A DNA stretch of 7,783 bases from an uncultured Lachnospiraceae bacterium. Lineage in GTDB: Bacteria > Bacillota > Clostridia > Lachnospirales > Lachnospiraceae. Below, one piece after another: positions 1 to 6,900 of this stretch. A program made the position numbers and the translations under genes. Below the pieces are notes generated by a model. That model ran no database searches. It was not told the origin of the DNA and saw only the letters and a program-made list of their open reading frames with translations. The stretch's first letter is position 1, and every line of letters starts with the position of its first letter. The stretch lies in assembly GCA_905236615.1 (NCBI GenBank), contig CAJORC010000385.1, positions 1-7,783 of the forward strand. The letters are read 5' to 3'.

Positions 1-918
1 ATCTTTCCGGCTGGCTTTAAGCACAGCGGCAAGCTCACGTTTGCAGGAACAGGCTGGCTTGAAAAAAGACGTGCCGAAGTCCGTTACAACATCGTAAACG
101 GTCTGCTCATAGATGCAGTCGGCTGCGGTGAAACGGCTGAGATACCTGATGAGGCTGAAAGGATATGCAGCTGGGCCTTTGCCGGCAATACGGAACTTAA
201 GGAGCTGATCTTTAAAAAAGATCGGATCGCGGTCGATGTGTATGCATTCAGAAACTGTATCAATCTGAAAAAGATACTGTTTTCAGACGGGAAAACATAT
301 ACGCTTGAAAAAGTATCCGATATCACGGAAAAGGATTATCCTGATCTGGTAAGACGTATATTTGCCGAGTGTATAAACTGTTTCAAGCTGAATAAGAACG
401 CTGTTCTTGAAGAGAGTACAGGCAATATACGGAATCTTGTATTTCCGGGAGGAATACGTGAGATAGCTGATGAGGTCTACAAGGAATGCAATCTTCTTGA
501 AACGATCGTGCTTTCGGATGAGACCGTCAAAATAGGAAAGTCGGCGTTCAAAAGCAGCAGGTGGCTGAGGGCGGTACAGAACGCAGGCAGTGTTACCGAT
601 ATCGGTGCACAGGCTTTCAGCGGATGCAAAAGTCTTGAAAGCATCGATGTTTCCGACGAACTTGTTACCATTGGAAAAAGAGCCTTTGAGCACTGCTGCA
701 GTCTTAAGGAGATACATTTATCCTCAGAACTTACTGAGATACCGGAAAGAGCTTTTTTCAGATGTAAAAGTCTGAAGAAGATAGTGATCCCTGAGTCAGT
801 AAAGAAAATCGGCCCTCAGGCATTTGCCTTCTGTGAGGAACTTGAGGAAGTAGCATTCGCTGACCGTAACAGTGTAGATATTGCTGAAGATGCATTTGTG
901 TGGTGTGATAAACTATGA
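1..918 (+). CDS. BspA-type leucine-rich-repeat protein (LRR_5), 5' end missing
   Basis: The reading frame is open from base 1 to the TGA at 916-918, giving 305 visible residues; the true start lies upstream. The codon at 238 is an internal GTG and not a convincing start. The protein is built of roughly 23-residue repeats with the BspA/LRR_5 signature, an aromatic-Cys or AF-x-x-C corner followed by a 'L-x-x-I/V-x-(I/L)-P/S' strand. I count about nine anchors, among them WAFAGN, YAFRNC, QAFSGC, RAFEHC, RAFFRC, QAFAFC and DAFVWC. A non-repeat insertion occupies about residues 98-135. The family serves in protein or surface recognition; no enzymatic role is expected. The visible part shows no membrane segment, sorting signal or dockerin, and location cannot be judged without the N-terminus. 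It ends inside a repeat-like unit and overlaps the next gene by four bases, so the two are probably co-translated. The family call is firm; the function is unknown. Confidence 0.88.
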   Translation: MFPAGFKHSGKLTFAGTGWLEKRRAEVRYNIVNGLLIDAVGCGETAEIPDEAERICSWAFAGNTELKELIFKKDRIAVDVYAFRNCINLKKILFSDGKTYTLEKVSDITEKDYPDLVRRIFAECINCFKLNKNAVLEESTGNIRNLVFPGGIREIADEVYKECNLLETIVLSDETVKIGKSAFKSSRWLRAVQNAGSVTDIGAQAFSGCKSLESIDVSDELVTIGKRAFEHCCSLKEIHLSSELTEIPERAFFRCKSLKKIVIPESVKKIGPQAFAFCEELEEVAFADRNSVDIAEDAFVWCDKL

Positions 919-1970
919 GATACAGAGAACTCGGAAATACAGGACTTATGGTATCTGAGACCGGTTTCGGAACAATACCTGTACTGAGCGGAAATGTTCC
1001 CGTCCTGCCTGACTATTACAGTCCGGATGTTGATGAAGCGGTAGAGATAATGATGCATGCGTACAGGATGGGCTGCAATTTCTATGACACAGCTATTCCT
1101 GAAGAATACGGCGATGCGGAATACAAGCTTGGTGTTTTTGCCGAAAAGGCAGGACGTGAGAATATCATCATTTCTGACAAGGCAAGATTCATGGACGGAA
1201 ATGATATGTTCCGCGAAGTTATGAGATCAGCCGAAAATCTTGGTACCGATCCGGACATTTACTTTGTCCATCAGGTGGATGAGGACAACCAGGATGAAAC
1301 ATTCAGCAGATACGGAGCACTCGATGCACTGTGTGATCTTAAGAAAGCCGGCGTAATAAAATATACCGGCATTGCAACACATTACTACAGTGTTGCAGAA
1401 CGTTCCGCATGTGACGACAGGGTGGACGTGATACAGACGAGTGCCAATATAATGGAACGCGGTATAATCGAACGTATTGCAGAGAACAGTGATCTTTTTA
1501 AAAACAAAGGACTTATTCTCAATAAAGTTTATGCCGCTGGCTGTCTTCTTAATGTATTTGATCCGTCCGAACTGATCGGCGGTATTCTTCACTGGCCTTT
1601 TTCCTGTGCGCTTATCGGAATAGGGACTGTCGGACAGGCAGAAGCAGCAATGAAAGAGGATTTTTCCCCTTGGGAGTTTTCCTTTGAGGAGGTCATAAAA
1701 AGACTGTCAGAGCATTTTACACCTGTCGGCTGCACAAGATGTCAGCGCTGCGTGTGCCCGAAAGGATACGAAGTCCATATCATGCTCAGACAGTATAATT
1801 ATTATCATCTCGGAAAGCATTACTGGGCAAGGAAAAAACTCAGACTCAACATCGAAGAAGTATATGAAAGCTGCATGAAGTGCACGGAAAGACAGTGCAT
1901 GAAAGACTGTCCGCGTAAATTAAGGATACCTGAACTGATCGAAATGATACACGATTTTGTAACACGGTGA
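915..1970 (+). CDS. Aldo/keto reductase with C-terminal ferredoxin-like Fe-S module (COG1453-like)
   Basis: This 351-residue protein opens with a standard AKR N-terminus (RELGNTGLMVSETGFGT). The catalytic tetrad is readable: Asp58 in FYDTA, Tyr65 in EEYGDAE, Lys89 in SDKAR and His119 in YFVHQ. The strand-helix pattern of a TIM barrel continues to about residue 245. The tail carries two cysteine groups: Cys273, 276, 279 and 281, then Cys320, 323, 328 and 332, both ending in Cys-Pro. This is the arrangement of iron-sulfur AKRs, which couple NAD(P)H or ferredoxin-linked electron flow to carbonyl reduction. The physiological substrate is unknown. Spacing of the first group (C-x2-C-x2-C-x-C-P) is one residue shorter than the C-x2-C-x2-C-x2-C-P form I know. 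No secretion signal is seen, so it should be cytoplasmic. ATG 915 overlaps the upstream TGA and has no clear Shine-Dalgarno, which fits translational coupling. Family call is secure. Confidence 0.93.
   Translation: MRYRELGNTGLMVSETGFGTIPVLSGNVPVLPDYYSPDVDEAVEIMMHAYRMGCNFYDTAIPEEYGDAEYKLGVFAEKAGRENIIISDKARFMDGNDMFREVMRSAENLGTDPDIYFVHQVDEDNQDETFSRYGALDALCDLKKAGVIKYTGIATHYYSVAERSACDDRVDVIQTSANIMERGIIERIAENSDLFKNKGLILNKVYAAGCLLNVFDPSELIGGILHWPFSCALIGIGTVGQAEAAMKEDFSPWEFSFEEVIKRLSEHFTPVGCTRCQRCVCPKGYEVHIMLRQYNYYHLGKHYWARKKLRLNIEEVYESCMKCTERQCMKDCPRKLRIPELIEMIHDFVTR
1731..1910 (+). other. Two-cluster cysteine module of the AKR
   Basis: This covers residues 273-332 of the reductase. Eight cysteines fall into two groups, C-x2-C-x2-C-x-C-P and C-x2-C-x4-C-x3-C-P. 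In related AKRs such a tail is a dicluster [4Fe-4S] ferredoxin-like domain. Neither group has the exact canonical spacing, so the number of clusters actually assembled is an inference. Confidence 0.7.
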
Positions 1971-2019
1971 TAAACAAAAACAGCCCTCTTCTGTCTGAAA
2001 GTGACCCGCTGTTTGTTTA
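1971..2019. terminator. Possible bidirectional terminator between convergent genes
   Basis: The arm at 1971-1984 (TAAACAAAAACAGC) is nearly complementary to the arm at 2008-2019 (GCTGTTTGTTTA), with a two-base bulge and a loop of 23 bases. The A-rich left flank and T-rich right flank would give a U-run on transcripts from either direction. The right arm contains the stop codon of the minus-strand gene. The stem is AT-rich and the loop long, so it is weaker than a textbook intrinsic terminator. Its position between two convergent stops supports the call. Confidence 0.4.
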
Positions 2020-3702
2020 TTTTGATAGAAGAGTTATCAATCTTCTTAAATCCATAATATCTATGCTGTTATTTGAGTTTAAATCTGCATTTTCTTTGCT
2101 GAAAGTATCACTTGTTTCAAGTGCGTTGAGAATAAATTTATGTAATACAATAAAATCTTTGGTGTTGATAACACCGTCATCGTTCACGTCACCTTTTAAC
2201 GCTTCAGAAGTTGTTGAGTCGGTATTGGAAATAAAATTGATAAATGATGCAGACAGTTTATCTGTATCAGTGATTGTGGCGCAGTCGCTGATATTCGCGG
2301 TGTTTAGTATTTTCTTAACGTTTTGGTTTGGGGTAGAAGTTACAAGCTCTTTTAAAATAGAAGATATTTTATCATTATATTGTTCATGTAAAATAATAGC
2401 ATCAAACGAAGTACTCATTTTAATTGTATCAAATAGAGGTTTTGAAAAAAGATTTTCTTTATATATCCATTCAATGTCTGATGTTTGACCGGAAGGATAG
2501 TTATAGCCTAATGATTTCTTTATTTCACAGTATTTTTGACTTAGTTCATCTGCGGTTATTGAATCTTTAGTATATGCGTATAGTTCCAGAGAAGTTGCGA
2601 TATAAGCGTCTTCTAGATCAGATAAAAGCGATGATATCCAATAGTTTTTATCTTCTTCCAGAAGCGTTTGCATGATATAACAAATCAGTTGTTCTGTTTC
2701 AATACAATTTTCTGATCTTTCTTTTTTATAATAGCAGGTGATGAATTTGGATATTGAATCAAGAGTATTTATTCTATCGATTTTTGTTCCTGAGTATACA
2801 GTTGTAGAAACAGGTAATTTAGAATTATACAGATAACTTGTAATCGAGCAAGGCGCAAATGTCTGACTGGTGGTGCTTCTGAATAGTTCGTTTTGTTTTC
2901 CAAAGAAATATGCTTCAGTGATATAATCAGGAAGTTCGGATATATTATTTTCGTAGTAGTTAAATATTTGTTCAGGTGATTCAGAAGACGGCGCGTACAA
3001 TAAAGTGGTATCGTAGCCACTGTTTTTAACCGATATTATAAATTTCTGTATGTTTTCCAATGAATCAGATATATCTTTGAAATCATATCCTGTAGCGTAA
3101 GTACTTTTCAGTGTATGATCGATGTACGAACTGCTTTGAAATTGTGATTTGCGAAGTTCAATAAGTTTTATATAAATTTCAGAACTCTCCGGAACTGAAT
3201 TATTGGAATAGTATTTGTTGACAAGTTCTGATTGCTTTTCTGTGAATTCTTTGCTGAAAGCAAAGTTGCTTTCTTGAGGAAAGATAATGTCAGGAAACTG
3301 TTTTTTTATTTTTTGTGCAGAAGTCGATATTATTGTTTCTGCTTCGTACAAATCAGAGAAAAAATCATTGTATCTGGCGTATAAATCTGGATTTGTATCA
3401 TCTTCAAGCATTTGATGCGTGGAAAGATATAAATCAGATTTGAGTTTATTGATTTCTGTTTCAGTTTCTGAAATGAATTTTTCTGCGGAGGCAGCATCTC
3501 CTGATGACAGAATTTCTTTTTCCTGTACGAGAATTTTCGTTCTGAAATTTTCTAAGTCAAAATTATTTCCACATAATAAGTTTGAATAAACAGTACTCTC
3601 AGCAGATATATTTTTTATAATCTGATGATTTTGAAAGCTTATTGATGTAGTAACAATTAATGAGGATAAAAAAACAGAGATTAGTTTGATTTTTTTTGCC
3701 AT
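2017..3702 (-). CDS. Secreted dockerin protein with degenerate M3 (oligoendopeptidase-like) body
   Basis: The 561-residue protein begins with a signal peptide: a KKIK basic end, a hydrophobic core at about residues 7-22, and possible cleavage after ISA near residue 34. The helical body, about residues 45-490, resembles remembered M3 oligoendopeptidases: a DTNPDLYARYNDFF stretch near 102-115, 'LIELRKSQF' at 180-188, and a C-terminal stretch (about 385-470) like the family's last helices. In the register set by 'INTL' and 'YYKK', the zinc-binding HExxH position reads SISKF (residues 316-320), and no HExxH occurs elsewhere. It should therefore lack M3 peptidase activity. Residues 503-561 are a type I dockerin, so the protein is predicted to be exported and to bind a cohesin on a scaffoldin. 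ATG 3702 is preceded by AAAGGA eight bases upstream and by a consensus promoter. The next gene is divergent. The CDS and dockerin are firm; the M3 relation is moderately sure. Confidence 0.93.
   Translation of the reverse strand: MAKKIKLISVFLSSLIVTTSISFQNHQIIKNISAESTVYSNLLCGNNFDLENFRTKILVQEKEILSSGDAASAEKFISETETEINKLKSDLYLSTHQMLEDDTNPDLYARYNDFFSDLYEAETIISTSAQKIKKQFPDIIFPQESNFAFSKEFTEKQSELVNKYYSNNSVPESSEIYIKLIELRKSQFQSSSYIDHTLKSTYATGYDFKDISDSLENIQKFIISVKNSGYDTTLLYAPSSESPEQIFNYYENNISELPDYITEAYFFGKQNELFRSTTSQTFAPCSITSYLYNSKLPVSTTVYSGTKIDRINTLDSISKFITCYYKKERSENCIETEQLICYIMQTLLEEDKNYWISSLLSDLEDAYIATSLELYAYTKDSITADELSQKYCEIKKSLGYNYPSGQTSDIEWIYKENLFSKPLFDTIKMSTSFDAIILHEQYNDKISSILKELVTSTPNQNVKKILNTANISDCATITDTDKLSASFINFISNTDSTTSEALKGDVNDDGVINTKDFIVLHKFILNALETSDTFSKENADLNSNNSIDIMDLRRLITLLSK
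2020..2196 (-). other. Type I dockerin module
   Basis: Residues 503-561 form the duplicated F-hand calcium motif. The first loop is canonical: Asp505, Asn507, Asp509, Gly510 and Asp516, followed by the FIVLHKFIL helix. The second loop has Asp540, Asn542, Asn544, Asn545 and Asp551, so the usual Asp-Gly is Asn-Asn, followed by a LRRLITLL helix. Dockerins bind cohesins of cellulosome scaffoldins. Nothing in the window encodes a cohesin. Confidence 0.93.
3601..3702 (-). other. Signal peptide of the dockerin protein
   Basis: Residues 1-34 have three lysines in the first six positions, a hydrophobic stretch SVFLSSLIVTTSISF and a likely cleavage after Ile-Ser-Ala. The exact cleavage site is uncertain. 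It indicates Sec export, as expected for a dockerin carrier. Confidence 0.75.
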
Positions 3703-3710
3703 AATAAATT

Positions 3711-3716
3711 TCCTTT
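3711..3716 (-). promoter_or_regulatory. Ribosome binding site of the dockerin gene
   Basis: AAAGGA on the minus strand lies eight bases before the ATG whose first base is 3702. It fixes this start and places the signal peptide at the true N-terminus. Confidence 0.8.
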
Positions 3717-3735
3717 ACAAAAGCCTAATAATATT

Positions 3736-3764
3736 ATTATACAGAACAATAACAATCGTGTCAA
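3736..3764 (-). promoter_or_regulatory. Consensus sigma-A promoter of the dockerin gene
   Basis: Read on the minus strand, TTGACA (3759-3764) and TATAAT (3736-3741) are both perfect consensus hexamers separated by 17 bases. Transcription would begin near 3729 and give a leader of about 27 bases that contains the ribosome binding site. Such a promoter should be strong unless repressed. I see no clear palindromic operator beside it. Confidence 0.85.
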
Positions 3765-3793
3765 GGTTAATGTAATATAAATATCACTGGGTA

Positions 3794-3822
3794 TTGACTT
3801 TCTGTAAATTAAATGGTATTAT
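3794..3822 (+). promoter_or_regulatory. Sigma-A promoter of the RHS gene, extended -10
   Basis: TTGACT (3794-3799) and TATTAT (3817-3822) are separated by 17 bases, and TGG directly before the -10 hexamer matches the extended TGn element. Transcription would begin near 3829 and give a leader of about 30 bases. The -35 box stands back to back with that of the divergent dockerin gene, 29 bases apart, so regulation of the two could be linked. Confidence 0.8.
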
Positions 3823-3840
3823 AAAAATGTTTTATTTTTT

Positions 3841-3847
3841 GAAAGGA
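3841..3847 (+). promoter_or_regulatory. Ribosome binding site of the RHS gene
   Basis: GAAAGGA lies 11 bases before ATG 3859. It supports this start, which also gives the protein its signal peptide. Confidence 0.75.
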
Positions 3848-3858
3848 TTTATAATACT

Positions 3859-3975
3859 ATGGCAAAATTCAGATCAATACTCGCAGGTGTGCTTTCTTTT
3901 TCTATGCTGGGAACAGTTATAACTCCTGAAGTCAGTGAGTTTATTGGTTTAGAAAGCAGAAAAATCTATGCAGAG
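3859..3975 (+). other. Signal peptide of the RHS protein
   Basis: Residues 1-39 have a short basic start (MAKFRS), a hydrophobic core ILAGVLSFSMLGTVI and a likely cleavage after IYA at residue 38. The protein should be exported by Sec. Confidence 0.72.
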
Positions 3976-6900
3976 ACCGTTTTTGGTGACGATTATAGCG
4001 GGTTTAAAGATTATGTTCGTTTTATAACTGAGCATTTTGGTTCAGGTTGTAAAGAAGGAGATGACCTTGATGTATGGTCGGCTCAGCAATGGTTCAATTA
4101 TAAATATGGTAAAATTGATTCTGAAATAGAACAGTTGTCAACAGAACTTGATGATGACAGGAACAGATATTATGGTACATATTCGGTTGACGGAACAGAA
4201 TTTGAATCATATACAAATATGGAGATCGATGCTTCCAATCGATATGATACGATGTTTTCGTTGAGATGTGCTATTCAAATAGAACTCTTGTATTATTCTC
4301 AGGGAAAAGATTTAAACAGCGGTAATTATCTAACTATCAATGATATGTATGGTTTCAATGCGCAAGGAGATAAAATCAATTATTTTGGCTCATTTGGAGA
4401 AGGAACGCGTAAAGCATTTGATCAGCTTGTAAAAGATTATGGTGGACTTGATAAATTACCGGAAAACATTATCCGAATTATTAATTATGGACTTGTAATC
4501 AAAGGATATGGCGGACTGGAATCGGATGGTGTATTAAAATATTCTTCTGGTAAGTCTGATGGTTTTGTTCTTGATGGAATAAAAGATTTGATCAGGGATG
4601 CAGGTATAAAGGATAAGTATTCAGATATTAACAATGACTTTGATTCAATCTTACTCAAGGCGATTTTAAATACTGATTCATACACAACATATAATGATGC
4701 TGATGATAAAATACGTGAGCTTCAGCAGTTCTTAAACAGCAGGACATATAGTGATTTTATTTCTGAAGATGGTATTGATAAGAGTTTAGGAATAGGACCG
4801 TGTGATGGTGTATATGGAAGAGATACCTGCAAAAGACTGATTTATTTCTATCAGAAACTGATTTTTGAAGGTACTGACATTCAGCCAAATGGATATTTTG
4901 GTAATGGAACATTAAGCAATTCACCAGATATCTCAGATTATTCTGCACTTAATTCTGATTTAAAGAAAGTACTTCAGTATGCATATTACGTAAATGGATT
5001 TGACTGTGTAAGCAGTGATAATTTTTACAGGCTAGAAAAATCAGCTCAGGAATTCAAAAAGTTCATGAATTTGCCGGGTAGTGGAGATACTGTAACTTAT
5101 AAAGGTACTATAAAGTCGCTTTTGTCATCTGCAGGAGATGGAGAAAGAACGGCTCTTGCTTGTGATACAAATATACAGCTGAAAAAGGAGGATATACAAA
5201 AGTTAAAAGAAGCCGGATATAAGTATATTGGAAGATATGTTGTTGATGAGCGATTTGAGAAGAAACGTCTTACTAACGAAGAAGCAGAAAATATAGTTGA
5301 TGCCGGATTGAAAATAATACCGATATATCAGGGGTTTAATTGTGGTGATCCTGATGATTTTACTAAGATAAAAGCCCAGAAAGATGCTGTTGATTCAATG
5401 AACAGCGCAGTGAAAATTGGTATTCCCAAAGGATCAGTTTTATATTTTGCTGTTGACTGTGATCCGCAGGGTGAAGAAATTGAAAATTATGTAATTAAAT
5501 ATTTCGATGAACTCAACAGACTAATGCTGTCTTTTGGTAATCTTTATAAAATAGGTGTATATGGCACTCGTAATGTTTGTCAAAAGGTTTACGATGCCGG
5601 ATATGCGTCATCTGCATATGTGGCAGATGCATCAACTGGGTTCAGCGGGAATATGGGATACAGGATGCCTTCATGCTGGGCTTTTGATCAGTTTAATGTC
5701 AGCTACGACGGTAATGAAATATATGCCGGAAATGTTCAAATAGATAAGGTAGCTGTTTCAGGAATTGATCAGGGTGTAAGCAAACTTGATAAAGGTGTCG
5801 AAGAAGAATACAAAGTACGAAAGCAATATGCAGTCAAAGCTGGATCTATGATTTGGGGAAATATGTACGGAGATCCTGTTAATTTATCTGATGGATCTCA
5901 TGAAATAGAGTACAGCGCTGTTTCTGTAACAGGGGCACAGAATATTGAATTTGCTTTGAATTATTCTTCTTCTGAAGAATCAGAAGGAGAAATGGGCAGA
6001 GGATGGACTCATAATTATGATAAACATCTGGAGTTTATTACAGAAACGCAGAAATCAGTTCCTGTATTTGAAACGGACAGTGATGGTTGTACAGTAATAA
6101 GTGACAACGAATATACGGAAAAAACCTATGTAAAAGTTTTTGATTCACCAGGAAAGTGTATAAGATATTCAGAAACTGAAAAAGACGTTTTTCATCCTGA
6201 TAATGAATTATTAAAAGGATATGAATTAAGAAAAAATACAGATGGAAGCTGGAATTTAGATCGTAATCATTCTGAATTATATTGCTTTGATGTCAATGGA
6301 AATCTTACAGGTATACGCAGCAAAGAAGGCTTATTTACTAAAATTGAAAATTCTTCTGATAAAATTGTGATTACAGATGAAATATCAGGAAAATCAATCA
6401 CTGGTGAAAAGGAAGACGGTAGGATCATATCTGTTTATTCAGATAAAACAGTAGCAACTGTTGAATTTAGTTATACTGATGGATTGTTGACAGCAATTAA
6501 TGATTTAAATAACCATGTGATTACATATACATATGATGATTTGGGAAGAGTATTAACGGGGACTGATGGCGAAGGGATAACTTATTTTACTGATTCCTAT
6601 TATGACGATAATTATTTTTCTTCCTATTATGATGAGCTGGGTTTAAATTCAGAATTATCCGGAGAGGATTTTAACAAAGCAGATACAACTTTTGGCAATG
6701 CCAGAAAAGCTAAGTACGGAAAAATCAGAACACAGACCGATGCATTAGGTAATGTTTCTCATTTTGATTATATAGAAAATTATAGTAAAGTTAGTGATGA
6801 TGACTGTGTTTATACTTTAACAGTGAAAGTTACGGACCGAAATGGGAATAATACAGAAAGCGTATATGATGATAAAAATATGCTTGTATCCTATACTGAT

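Noticed and set aside
283..717. Minus-strand open frame of 144 codons inside the LRR gene
   Set aside because: It is antisense to clear LRR repeats and shows no recognisable domain.
1227..1592. Minus-strand open frame of 121 codons inside the AKR gene
   Set aside because: It is antisense to the conserved AKR barrel and has no supporting start signals.
2374..2388. HEQYN near residue 439 of the dockerin protein as a possible metalloprotease site
   Set aside because: The second histidine of HExxH is absent, and the segment aligns with a C-terminal helix of the M3 fold away from the active-site position.
1967..2488. A 173-codon plus-strand frame starting with GTG and overlapping the AKR stop
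   Set aside because: It lies entirely antisense to the C-terminal part of the dockerin gene, has no ribosome binding site, and its composition is that expected from the opposite strand of an acidic, Ser-rich coding sequence.
5185..5193. Strong Shine-Dalgarno-like AAAGGAGGA inside the RHS gene
   Set aside because: No start codon follows at suitable spacing; the bases simply encode Lys-Glu-Asp in the DUF1906 domain.
5555..5743. A 62-codon plus-strand frame in the DUF1906 region
   Set aside because: It is an out-of-frame shadow of the continuous RHS reading frame.
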